Origin: Psychrobacillus sp048572895
GTDB lineage: Bacteria; Bacillota; Bacilli; Bacillales_A; Planococcaceae
Direction: 5' to 3'
NCBI RefSeq assembly: GCF_048572895.1
Contig: NZ_CP183878.1
Location: 3,286,001-3,350,000, forward strand
DNA length: 64,000 nucleotides
Of the stretch, positions 42,626 to 50,970 are shown one piece after another (the first letter of the stretch is position 1; each line of letters begins with the position of its first letter). The notes below the pieces were generated by a model, which saw only the letters and a list, made by a program, of their open reading frames with translations, was not told the DNA's origin and searched no databases. Position numbers and translations under genes: made by a program.

Positions 42626-43570
42626 ATGCATAAGAACGAAAAAGTCTTGGCATTTGGTTTAGGCATAACAGTTTTGTTAGGAGGATGTAACATGGGGACG
42701 GATAATGTAAAAAGCACGGAAACGGAAACAGTAGCACAAGCTGGTGAAGAGCAAGAAATTTCCATGAATACCGAAAATCTCGTTAGTGTTCAGGATTACA
42801 ACGGCGAAGGCTATGCATTACGAGATGGTGAAGAAACAGATAAAATTGCTGAAGGCAATCGCGAAGAAATTGAAGTCGCAGTAAAAAAATTTTTTAGCGA
42901 AAAATATAAAACTGAAGTAATTGTGCATAATCTAGTAGGTGCTGTGGACGGTGTATCGGTATTTGTAGAATCAGTAGGCGAACCACATTTTCACGCTTTT
43001 GCAATAGTACCAATTGATGTAAAAAGTAAAACGATAAAAACTGATGCTGTATGGTCGCAGGAAGGTCAAGTAGAAAACGCCCTATCAGGTGGCTTGTATG
43101 CAATGGCATATGAAAAAGAAATGGCTACCTTAGATAACTTTGTAAATAAAATAGCTAAACAATACCCTGTTGTTGGTAAAACCAAAGAGGCAGTAGATAA
43201 GACAGATTCTGGTTACTCCACTCCTTTTTATTATCTAAACTTTTTTACAGATGTTTTCGATCAACTTAACTCTATGTATTTAGAAAACCAAAATGTAAGC
43301 AAGGAACAGCTTAGAAGCTTTCTAGATGAAAATAAATTTGAAACTGAAGCTGTAAAAATTACGATAAACCTATTCATGAAAGAATCGAATATAGATCCTG
43401 ATAGAGAAACGTACGCAAAAATAGTTTCTGAAATTGAAAGCATGGAAGGTTTGCCAAGAGGTGCTTATACTCTACTATTACACGATAACTTAATTGATAG
43501 TAAGTACGGAAGTGGTTCAAAAAACAACAGTATTGAGGAAACTACGATTAATGAAATTATGAAGGAATAG
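42626..43570 (+). CDS. DUF1672-family lipoprotein, second paralogue
   Basis: The protein is 314 residues from ATG 42626 with TTAGGAGG. The lipobox is VLLGGC (Cys21). The core is nearly identical to the preceding paralogue (ENLVSVQDYNGEGYALRDGEE; VGEPHFHAFAIVPID), but the C-terminal third differs more (YSTPFYYLNFFTDVFDQLNSMY). The stop is 13 bp before the lipase-like gene, so the two are probably co-transcribed. Divergence confined to one part is what would be expected if immunity proteins track different toxin variants (inference). Confidence 0.82.
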   Translation: MHKNEKVLAFGLGITVLLGGCNMGTDNVKSTETETVAQAGEEQEISMNTENLVSVQDYNGEGYALRDGEETDKIAEGNREEIEVAVKKFFSEKYKTEVIVHNLVGAVDGVSVFVESVGEPHFHAFAIVPIDVKSKTIKTDAVWSQEGQVENALSGGLYAMAYEKEMATLDNFVNKIAKQYPVVGKTKEAVDKTDSGYSTPFYYLNFFTDVFDQLNSMYLENQNVSKEQLRSFLDENKFETEAVKITINLFMKESNIDPDRETYAKIVSEIESMEGLPRGAYTLLLHDNLIDSKYGSGSKNNSIEETTINEIMKE

Positions 43571-43583
43571 GAGAAGATAACCT

Positions 43584-45668
43584 ATGACTACTATAAATAA
43601 CGTAACTAGTCCGAATACTAATGACAAAGATTTAGTAGAGCTAGCAGGCTATCATGCCTACCAAAAATACGATGTTAAAGATAAACTACAAGTTAATGAC
43701 AAAGAGTTTTATGTTATCAATACACTTTACAATTCTTCCTCGGGACTCGATGCAATAACCGTTCAAAATTTTGAAACGAATGAAATTTCCGTTGTTTTCG
43801 TAGGAAGTCAACAATTAGATAAAGACTGGCTGGAAACGAATACAAAGCTAATTGGCACAGTCCCACCACAGCAAATTTTGGATGCCAAAATATATTTTCA
43901 ACAAATGAATAATAAATTTGGAGAAATTTCTTCTGTTTCGGGAAATTCACTTGCTGGGGCTTTAACTAACGCAGTTGCGATTGAGAACCCACAGGTAAAA
44001 GCTGTGACGCTTAATCCTGCTATTCTTCCTCTTGGGATGGTTGATCCTACTAAAGAGTATGCTAATATAACAAATTACTATAGTAAGTATGATTTCCTGA
44101 CAGGAACGGAGGAATCGCTTGGTTTAGGTGGGAGGATTCCCGGAAACAAATATGGGATAAATAATGGCGTTCCTCTCTTTTCGATGCTTGGTTCTAATCA
44201 CACTGGCTATGTAGAGGCGGATGAGAATGGCGAATTCAAAATAGAAGTAGGGATAAAAGGTCAGCCTGGGCATGGATTTATCTATATTGGGGCAGATGAT
44301 CATATTGTTACGAGCCTTTGGACTGGTTCTCCTTTATATGGTGGTCAAACAGAAAAAATTGTCTTAAACAAAGAAAATATGTTGCTGCTGTCCAATGGGA
44401 TTAGAGATCAGGTGAAAGGTAGAATTACCAACGTCCAAAACTACCTAAATAATTCCGTAGATATAGTATTAGATGAAAGTATGCAGTTTGCTACTCGTGT
44501 AACAGTCTTACAGCAGACCTTTCAAATGATGTTTGATGAAACTGCTGGAGATCCTTTATTCAACGGGATATCCAACACGGGTACGCTTATTAAGGGATGT
44601 ATCGACCATTTAATTGCTTTATTAGACGCTGCTGAAGCTAAATGTAGAATACTAAATTCTATTTTAAACTCTAAGCCTGCAGAAATAATAGAATTTATCG
44701 CTTCTATAAATATTGATGTAGAGAGCCTTTTTGCTCCTGCAAGAGAATATTTAAACCAGTTAAAAGATGACGTGGATAACTTAGTGAATGGTGCACAAAA
44801 CATAATCCAAACATACATACCTGAGCTTTTTAAAGGTGGCAAGGATATGTTCGTAGATGCAGTAGTCGGTGAATTGAATGCGCATTATTCAATCGTTCAC
44901 AAAAACAAAGAAGCGGTTTATAACCAATTAGCAAACTATGAAACACAGGTTAAAGATATAGCTACTTCCATGTTTAACAAGGACCAAAACCTGGGAAGCT
45001 CTATCCAATCTGGTACCTCTCTTGCAGACGGTGTAGATGCTATACAAAAGACGGAGATCATGAATATTGAAAATTCCCCATATTTAACAATAGGTATGAA
45101 AATAAAAGAACTACAAGTTAATCTTGCCCACCAACAATTTACTTCATTAGTCACTACTATATTATATCCAATTGTTGATAGCATTTATCGGGTGGCTCTG
45201 CTTATTGAATCAGCAGTAATCGTGATTACTATTTCCGTTAAAGCTGCTTTAAATGTAGGGCTCTATGGTAATCCAGTTGGTTTATTCATCAGTTTATTTA
45301 CAGATTATGAACAAAAAATAAAAGCAGCAGTTAATAATGCATTAGTTCCTTTAGAAGAGATTAAAACAATAGCGGAAACTGTGTGTATTGGAGCTGGTAG
45401 TATGTCAGCGAATATGCCTGAAATGCTTCAGAACTTTAAGCCTTATATAGATACAGCCATTTTCGAGCCTGGGAAGTTTGATGATGTACGACTTTATAAC
45501 ATTTCAACTTTAGCTATTCTAGATGAAATGGAACTGCTATTTAATGATATTATTTTTCAATTATCCAACGAAAAAGCAAATGCTATTGAAGCGACACTAG
45601 AAGTATCAAAGAATGTATTGAGTAATCTACAGATATTAAAGGAACAAGTTAATCGTGGAACACTCTAG
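43584..45668 (+). CDS. Lipase-like protein with helical C-terminal half (TslA-like T7SS toxin candidate)
   Basis: The protein is 694 residues from ATG 43584 with AGGAGAAG. Residues ~1-250 look like an alpha/beta-hydrolase lipase: LVELAGYHAYQKYD, the nucleophile elbow SSVSGNSLAGALTNAVA near residue 118 (GxSxxG), and KAVTLNPAILPLG. A possible catalytic His lies near GQPGHGFIYIG. No signal peptide is visible. Residues ~270-694 are long amphipathic helices (QNIIQTYIPELFKGGKDMF, TIAETVCIGAGSM). This matches the reversed layout of S. aureus TslA: lipase first and LXG-like targeting domain last. Two DUF1672 lipoproteins directly upstream strengthen it. The small helical partners (TlaA/TlaB) and the T7SS itself are not in the window. 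Confidence 0.75.
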   Translation: MTTINNVTSPNTNDKDLVELAGYHAYQKYDVKDKLQVNDKEFYVINTLYNSSSGLDAITVQNFETNEISVVFVGSQQLDKDWLETNTKLIGTVPPQQILDAKIYFQQMNNKFGEISSVSGNSLAGALTNAVAIENPQVKAVTLNPAILPLGMVDPTKEYANITNYYSKYDFLTGTEESLGLGGRIPGNKYGINNGVPLFSMLGSNHTGYVEADENGEFKIEVGIKGQPGHGFIYIGADDHIVTSLWTGSPLYGGQTEKIVLNKENMLLLSNGIRDQVKGRITNVQNYLNNSVDIVLDESMQFATRVTVLQQTFQMMFDETAGDPLFNGISNTGTLIKGCIDHLIALLDAAEAKCRILNSILNSKPAEIIEFIASINIDVESLFAPAREYLNQLKDDVDNLVNGAQNIIQTYIPELFKGGKDMFVDAVVGELNAHYSIVHKNKEAVYNQLANYETQVKDIATSMFNKDQNLGSSIQSGTSLADGVDAIQKTEIMNIENSPYLTIGMKIKELQVNLAHQQFTSLVTTILYPIVDSIYRVALLIESAVIVITISVKAALNVGLYGNPVGLFISLFTDYEQKIKAAVNNALVPLEEIKTIAETVCIGAGSMSANMPEMLQNFKPYIDTAIFEPGKFDDVRLYNISTLAILDEMELLFNDIIFQLSNEKANAIEATLEVSKNVLSNLQILKEQVNRGTL

Positions 45669-45685
45669 ATAGGTGAATTTAAGAA

Positions 45686-45718
45686 AAAGGTGAGCTCTTA
45701 GTGATCTCACCTTTCATG
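45686..45718 (+). terminator. Terminator after lipase-like gene
   Basis: AAAGGTGAG and CTCACCTTT form a 9-bp stem with an 11-nt loop. The trailing T-run is short. Confidence 0.6.
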
Positions 45719-45725
45719 TCATTTA

Positions 45726-45902
45726 CTAATTATTTTTTCTTTTGTTAGATGGGTTTTTATTAATTTCATTCGTTATCTTATTTTTGGAAATCTCCACAAA
45801 CTCTTCTGAAAATTCCTCGTCCGGATTATTCGTAGGATTCTTGTACAATTCATAACTATTGTGTGTTCTTACATTTACCGTCTTATTGTTATTTTTACTC
45901 AT
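45726..45902 (-). CDS. Small hydrophilic protein, unknown
   Basis: The protein is 58 residues from ATG 45902, preceded by TAGGAGGTG at 8 nt, an excellent site. The composition is Asn/Lys/Glu-rich: MSKNNNKTVNVRTHNSYELY at the start and a basic NPSNKRKNN tail. No membrane segment. It might be a small spore or DNA-associated protein, but no family is recognised. It lies between the convergent lipase-like gene and the MutS2-like gene, on the same strand as the latter. Confidence 0.6.
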   Translation of the reverse strand: MSKNNNKTVNVRTHNSYELYKNPTNNPDEEFSEEFVEISKNKITNEINKNPSNKRKNN

Positions 45903-45990
45903 GAATATTCACCTCCTAGAGTCTAATTTGCTCTAGCTAAAGGGTTTTATGCTTATTGTATGTGTATATTCAAATTCAATTACTCTCTTG

Positions 45991-47895
45991 CTATTCATCC
46001 TCTCTTTTTTTTATTTCCTTAGCTATTTTTCTTAAAGCTTTTTTGGATCCTCTTTCCATATCATGTTTGAATTTACGCTCTGTATAACTTACAAATAATG
46101 TAGAAAGGTCATATCCTTCTGGATATAAGTCGACTGCTTTTCCCTCCAACACGATTCTTTTCACATTCTGCTTTATTACTTCATTTTTATAGAACACAGA
46201 CACATTATTCTGTTGATCCTTTTTCTCATACACAATACCAAAATCGTTATGTTCTAGTAATTTTACTCTGTCTCCTCTTTCAAAGCTGTACGTTTCTTCT
46301 TCTGTCGCCATTATAGGAGTTGGTTTTTTAATCTTATTTTCTTTCACAATTTCTAAATTATAGGTTTTATTTTCAATATAATTTTGTGCTTTTTTTAGAA
46401 TTTTCTCTTGAATATTCATTTTTTTAGATATCCAAAGTGCATTACTTTCCCCAGATTTACCAATGAGAAGCTTATACATCGGCTCTAATGCTTCACTGTC
46501 AAACTGCATCGCGGCATTCATAAAGTCACTATGAATTTCTGAGTAGCGCTTTATCTCTCCGTAGTGAGTTGTTGCAACAGTAATACAACCCATTTGATAA
46601 AACTCCTCCAGTATTGCAATAGCTAGAGCTGCTCCTTCATTTGGTTCTGTTCCACTTCCTATTTCATCGAAAAGAAGCAATGTATTGTTCGTCGATGCAC
46701 TCATAATTTCCGCAATATTTTTCATATGTGAAGAAAAAGTGCTAAGTGAATTTTCGATACTTTGATTGTCTCCAATATCGACAAATAGGCTATCCACCAC
46801 CGCTATTTCCGTTCCTAAATCGGCGGCTATATGAAATCCGGACATGACAGCAAGAGTTAAAATACCAATCGTCTTCAGCACCACCGTTTTTCCTCCTGCA
46901 TTAGGTCCAGTTATTATCAAGCTGCGATAGTCCTTTCCAATTTCAAAATCCAGAGGTACGATATTGCCAGGTAAAAGTGGATGCTTACAATTTTTTAAAC
47001 GAATATACCCATAATTATTTAACTTCGGTTCAATGCCATCGATGCTTTTACTAAATTTCGCTTTTGCAAAGATCATGTCATACTGAGCAATCAATTCAAT
47101 ATTAATATGAATTTGTCTAATTTCCTCTTGGATCATTCCAGAAATAGTAGCTAAAATTTGATATTCTTCAATCGATTCCTCCGATTTAAGAATTGCTAGC
47201 TCCCCATTAAACTTTGTGATCGTTGCTGGTTCGATAAATACCGTAGACCCTTTAGAGGATGATTCAATAATCGTACCCTGTACTTGGTTTTTATAAGAAG
47301 CTTTAATCGGGATAGTAAATCTATCATCTTTTTTACTGATAAAAAATTCCTGTATAAATTCTTTATTTGCGCTGCTTTTAAGAAATTTATGCAACCGCTC
47401 CTCTATCTTTTCCTCAGTTTTTGCTATTTGATTTCGTATCCGTTTTAACTCTCTACTCGCTTCAGAATCTACCATATTTCCTCTAATAGAAGCATTAATC
47501 ATTTCTTCAATCGTCGTAAACTCCATCATGGAATAAGCATAAGAATGAAGAATAGGAGCAAAAAACTCTTTACCTAACATAAATTTCTTAATGACCCTAC
47601 ATCCTCTTAAGAAATCCGATATTGCTACTAACTCAGAGGGACCCAAAATTATTCCTTTTTCAAGTTTCTCCATTAGGTGACCAATATTGGAGATGCCCTT
47701 TAACGGTAGATGATTTTCTGCATCTAATAGCTTTCTTGCTTCAGTCGTCTCATTTAGTCTATTTTTTACTACTTTACTGTTTGGGCTAGGAAAAAGATTA
47801 TCCAATAATTCCTTTCCCAAACTGCTAACACAGTAGGATTTCACTATCTCTTTTAGTTCCTTATATTGTAATTTTTCATATGTCATCGTATTCAT
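45991..47895 (-). CDS. MutS2-like ATPase lacking the Smr domain
   Basis: The protein is 634 residues from ATG 47895, with AGTGGAGG at 8 nt. It has MutS core and lever domains (RELKRIRNQIAKTEEKIEERL and the clamp-like KKDDRFTIPIKASYKNQV, SSSKGSTVFIEPATI), then an ABC ATPase with Walker A ITGPNAGGKTVVLKT near residue 310 and the Walker B/signature region NTLLLFDEIGSGTEPNEGAAL and VATTHYGEIK. A KOW-like segment (YSFERGDRVKLLEHNDFGIV) follows. B. subtilis MutS2 (~785 residues) then has an Smr nuclease domain. Here it is replaced by ~55 residues ending in a basic stretch. Canonical MutS2 binds collided ribosomes. The attenuator-type leader upstream suggests this paralogue also works on ribosomes, perhaps under antibiotic stress (inference). 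Confidence 0.85.
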   Translation of the reverse strand: MNTMTYEKLQYKELKEIVKSYCVSSLGKELLDNLFPSPNSKVVKNRLNETTEARKLLDAENHLPLKGISNIGHLMEKLEKGIILGPSELVAISDFLRGCRVIKKFMLGKEFFAPILHSYAYSMMEFTTIEEMINASIRGNMVDSEASRELKRIRNQIAKTEEKIEERLHKFLKSSANKEFIQEFFISKKDDRFTIPIKASYKNQVQGTIIESSSKGSTVFIEPATITKFNGELAILKSEESIEEYQILATISGMIQEEIRQIHINIELIAQYDMIFAKAKFSKSIDGIEPKLNNYGYIRLKNCKHPLLPGNIVPLDFEIGKDYRSLIITGPNAGGKTVVLKTIGILTLAVMSGFHIAADLGTEIAVVDSLFVDIGDNQSIENSLSTFSSHMKNIAEIMSASTNNTLLLFDEIGSGTEPNEGAALAIAILEEFYQMGCITVATTHYGEIKRYSEIHSDFMNAAMQFDSEALEPMYKLLIGKSGESNALWISKKMNIQEKILKKAQNYIENKTYNLEIVKENKIKKPTPIMATEEETYSFERGDRVKLLEHNDFGIVYEKKDQQNNVSVFYKNEVIKQNVKRIVLEGKAVDLYPEGYDLSTLFVSYTERKFKHDMERGSKKALRKIAKEIKKREDE

Positions 47896-47925
47896 GTATA
47901 TACCTCCACTTAGAATAATAAAAAA

Positions 47926-48077
47926 ATGCCCGCAAAGAATCCTCCTACCACTCCACTTCAAAAATGGATAGAAAGCTCCTGCGGGCATCTGCCTTAAAAA
48001 TAATTCAAGGCATACAAATCGTTCACAAAAAGAGGCAAAGAAAAAGAGTGCAGCGGGACGAATCCCACCACACTCTT
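47926..48077 (-). terminator. Two successive terminator hairpins in the leader of the MutS2-like gene
   Basis: First in the direction of transcription: GAGTG.GGTGGGA-TTCG-TCCCGC.GCACTC followed by TTTTTCTTT (48077-48041). Second: ATGCCCGCAGG ... GCGGGCAT followed by seven T residues (47988-47926), whose T-run ends 30 bp before the start codon. Termination inside a leader without a preceding gene implies conditional read-through. Confidence 0.75.
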
Positions 48078-48182
48078 CGCCTTAACATACATCATGTTAA
48101 ACGAACAAGGAATAAGGAAGCAGGAAGCAGTCTTCAGGTAAGTATCCACATTGAAAAACAATGTAGAACAAGGCATACATAA

Positions 48183-48205
48183 CAAGCTGGTTTATCACCA
48201 GGTTA
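48183..48205 (-). promoter_or_regulatory. Leader hairpin after upstream ORF
   Basis: AACCTGGT-GATAA-ACCAGCTTGTT on the minus strand forms a small stem, 30 nt after the upstream ORF stop. It may be part of alternative pairings with the later terminators. Confidence 0.4.
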
Positions 48206-48232
48206 TTACACACCTTATTAAACTAATGAAAA

Positions 48233-48256
48233 TTAGCTCATACCTACTTCTGACAT
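48233..48256 (-). CDS. Leader peptide MSEVGMS upstream of the MutS2-like gene
   Basis: ATG 48256 follows AAAGGTGTGG at about 6 nt and encodes seven residues (M-S-E-V-G-M-S) before TAA. It lies ~30 nt downstream of the predicted -10 box, so it is the first translatable ORF of the transcript. Short upstream ORFs in this position control many antibiotic-resistance ABC-F and methylase genes through ribosome stalling. Confidence 0.55.
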   Translation of the reverse strand: MSEVGMS

Positions 48257-48287
48257 ATTTCACCACACCTTTTATTAGAATATTTAC

Positions 48288-48316
48288 ACTATAGCATTAT
48301 TTAAAATGAGAGTCAA
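48288..48316 (-). promoter_or_regulatory. Sigma-A promoter of the MutS2-like gene
   Basis: Minus strand TTGACT (48316-48311), a 17-bp spacer and TATAGT (48293-48288). It predicts a ~390-nt 5' UTR before the start at 47895. Confidence 0.75.
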
Positions 48317-48351
48317 TCGGGAATTACGGTTGGAACACGCATCCCATTTTC

Positions 48352-49413
48352 TTATTCCTCACCTCGTCCATATACATCTCTAGCTGTATGAAACCCATCC
48401 TCAATAACAGTACTTTCAAGATTGTATATATTTACAGCAATGGGGGGCAGCAACACAGATGGTACTTCCTTCTTGCCATTATTAACTTGTTGGTTGGCGG
48501 TTACGGTTTCCCCTTTTGCCATGGCCACTGCTATTTCAGCTACCTTTTGGGTAAGCATATGAATAGGCTTATAGACTGTCATTGTTTGTGTTCCAGCTAC
48601 AATTCGTTGGACACCTGCGAGATCCGCGTCTTGTCCAGCTACTGGTATTTGACTGACTAAGCCATGGTCTTCCAGTGCTTGAATGGCACCACCTGCTGTG
48701 GCATCATTTGCGGCAATTACTGCGTCAATTTCTCCATTCGTAGTACGAATAGCTTGCTCCATATTGGTCTGTGCATTTGCAGGAGTCCAATCCTTTGTCC
48801 ACTGGTCATAAACAACATGAATATCTCCTCTTTCAATATACGGTTGTAATACCTTGAATACACCATCTTTCAATAGATGGGCATTGTTGTCTGTAATGGC
48901 TCCTCCTATAAAGACATAGTTCCCCTTTGGAACGAGTGCTGTCATAGCCTCTGCCTGCATTTTGCCAACTTGCTCATTATCAAAAGATACGTACATATCC
49001 AGCTCCGCATTTTTCACTAGACGATCATAGGCAATTACTTGAATTCCTGCTAGATGTGCTTTATGGACAATTGCCGCTGTAGCCGCTGCATTGTGAGGAA
49101 CGATTACCAAGAGATCAATGCCGCTTTGGATCAGTGTCTCTGCTTGCGATATTTGTAACGCATCATCCCCATTTGCAGCAACAATTTCTACCTCTGCTCC
49201 AAGGTTTTCTATAGCTTCTTTAAACAAATCACGGTCCTTTAACCACCGTTCCTCCAGTAATGTGTCCATGGAAAAACCAATCCGTACTGGGGCATCGTCT
49301 TTGAAAACTGGGCTAACTTCGGGCTTAAGCGTTTTAGGTGCAGAGGTATCCGTACACGCAAAAAGAAGCGTAATTATTCCTAAAAGACTAACGGCAAGGA
49401 ATTTACTTTTCAT
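48352..49413 (-). CDS. Sugar-binding lipoprotein (XylF/periplasmic-binding type)
   Basis: The protein is 353 residues from ATG 49413 with GAGGGGAG. The lipobox is TLLFAC (Cys20). It has the periplasmic-binding type 1 fold of the xylose/ribose class: VRIGFSMDTLLEERWLKDRD, GIDLLVIVPHN, AYDRLVKNAELDMYVSFDN, and IAANDATAGGAIQALEDHG. It is the last gene of the sensor operon, 12 bp after the response regulator, so it may feed the ABC transporter further along or serve as a second sensor input. Xylose is the likely ligand by family resemblance only. Confidence 0.85.
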   Translation of the reverse strand: MKSKFLAVSLLGIITLLFACTDTSAPKTLKPEVSPVFKDDAPVRIGFSMDTLLEERWLKDRDLFKEAIENLGAEVEIVAANGDDALQISQAETLIQSGIDLLVIVPHNAAATAAIVHKAHLAGIQVIAYDRLVKNAELDMYVSFDNEQVGKMQAEAMTALVPKGNYVFIGGAITDNNAHLLKDGVFKVLQPYIERGDIHVVYDQWTKDWTPANAQTNMEQAIRTTNGEIDAVIAANDATAGGAIQALEDHGLVSQIPVAGQDADLAGVQRIVAGTQTMTVYKPIHMLTQKVAEIAVAMAKGETVTANQQVNNGKKEVPSVLLPPIAVNIYNLESTVIEDGFHTARDVYGRGEE

Positions 49414-49425
49414 CCGACTCCCCCT

Positions 49426-50970
49426 CTACACTTCAGCTTTTTTACTCCATAATGTTTTTCTATATTCCTTCGGAGATACCCCACACATTTTCTTAAAAAC
49501 CTTACTAAAGTAATTCGGTTCATGGTACCCAATTTCAAATGTGATTTCCTTTAAACTTTTCTTGGGATCATTCAATAGTTTCTTAGCTTTCTCAATGCGA
49601 CAATCCGTTAGATAGTCTATATAGTTTACACCAAGCTTTTCTTTAAACATTTTACTAATATAAATCGGACTTAAATCCACTCGGTGTGCCAGCGTATCCA
49701 AAGAAATATCTTCATGCGAATGTTCTAGAATATACTGTTGGATTTGGTGGATTTTATCTGCTTCTATTTGATCGTAATGTGCATTGTACTCAGAATTCAA
49801 CTGTTCCAACAGTAATAATGTCTCTGTCCGTAGCTGTCGATAATCATTTGCTTGGAAGGAGAAAAATAATGTACTTACTTTCATCCCCATTTCGTCCATC
49901 ACACGATTTGCCACCCAAAGTAACTCCAGTATTCGCTGCTGCGTATAGATTAATGAATTCCCAACATTCTCGTACTGCTGAATTATATCCAACAAACGGC
50001 TGCGAATAACCGTCCAGTCTCCGAGCCGAATATGGTCAAAGAACTCTTTCTGTTGTTGCTTAATAATCTGGTTATCTGTTTCCAATGTCAGCGCCGGAAC
50101 ATCCATATAAAATCTATACTTAACGGCTAATGATGTATCCATAGTTGCAATAAGTGCCTCTTGGTAAGACAGGCGGATGTCCTCTAGTGTTTGACACACC
50201 TGGCCAATTCCCAAAAACCAATCTGTTCCGTGCCGTTCCTTATCTAAAGATAAAATGGCTTTAGCTAAAACTATCGCTTGGGAACGAAAGCTCCTCTTGG
50301 AATCACGAAAAATAATTAGAGGGAGTTGCCTCCCATTTAAAGCTCCTACCCAAGCGTCTCCAGTTTCCCTTACCCGTTCTTTAATCGACAAATAATTATT
50401 AAGCTCTCCTTCAGGTAATACAACTACCACAACAAACTTTTCGAGTGTAGAGCGAGTATCAAGCATTTCTACAAGCATATCAATATGAACCTCATGTACA
50501 TGATCAAATAATATTTGGGTAACAATATCTGTTTCTACCAAAGTAAGTGCTTGCTCCCACTTTTCGATTTGCCTGTTGCTATTACTAGTTGCTTCTTGCT
50601 CCTGCCGACAATCATCCAGTACTTTTCCAACAGTTAAAACTATTTCACTAGCTTTACTTGGCTTCAATACATAATCCTTTACACCAAGTCTGATAGCCTG
50701 TCTTGCATAATCAAACATGTCAAAGGCAGTTACCATCACAAATTTGATAGTAGGATGAGTTACCTGAATTGTTTCAATGGCTTCTAGCCCAGTCATGCCA
50801 GGCATCATTATGTCCATTAAAACCAGATCAGGCTGAAAACTGTCTGTTAGTTCGATTGCTATCTTTCCATTCTTTGCCTGCGCAATTAAAAGATCTGGAA
50901 ATGCCTTTTTCAAGATTGCTTCCATGCCTGCTCGCTCGATTGGTTCGTCATCCACGATTAAAAGTTTCAT
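49426..50970 (-). CDS. AraC-type two-component response regulator (YesN family)
   Basis: The protein is 514 residues. The start is ATG 50970, preceded by GGGAGGAGG. A receiver domain occupies ~1-120: LLIVDDEPIERAG acidic pair, phosphorylated Asp in PDLVLMDIMMPGMTG near residue 55, and Lys in DYVLKPSK. A long central region (~130-400) follows. The C-terminal AraC HTH pair is ISLDTLAHRVDLSPIYISKMFKEKLGVNYIDYL and LKEITFEIGYHEPNYFSKVFKK (~410-510). Overlaps the kinase gene by 23 bp. Probable activator of the adjacent sugar transporter operon. Confidence 0.92.
   Translation of the reverse strand: MKLLIVDDEPIERAGMEAILKKAFPDLLIAQAKNGKIAIELTDSFQPDLVLMDIMMPGMTGLEAIETIQVTHPTIKFVMVTAFDMFDYARQAIRLGVKDYVLKPSKASEIVLTVGKVLDDCRQEQEATSNSNRQIEKWEQALTLVETDIVTQILFDHVHEVHIDMLVEMLDTRSTLEKFVVVVVLPEGELNNYLSIKERVRETGDAWVGALNGRQLPLIIFRDSKRSFRSQAIVLAKAILSLDKERHGTDWFLGIGQVCQTLEDIRLSYQEALIATMDTSLAVKYRFYMDVPALTLETDNQIIKQQQKEFFDHIRLGDWTVIRSRLLDIIQQYENVGNSLIYTQQRILELLWVANRVMDEMGMKVSTLFFSFQANDYRQLRTETLLLLEQLNSEYNAHYDQIEADKIHQIQQYILEHSHEDISLDTLAHRVDLSPIYISKMFKEKLGVNYIDYLTDCRIEKAKKLLNDPKKSLKEITFEIGYHEPNYFSKVFKKMCGVSPKEYRKTLWSKKAEV

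Noticed and set aside
43584..45668. Calling the lipase-like protein a classical secreted lipase
   Set aside because: No signal peptide and a ~400-residue helical C-terminal half, which fit a T7SS-type substrate better.
47994..48185. 63-residue ORF within the leader of the MutS2-like gene, and an internal 27-codon ATG frame
   Set aside because: Both overlap the first terminator hairpin or lack a good ribosome binding site. The 7-codon ORF at 48256 is the better leader peptide, though a role for these frames in attenuation is not excluded.
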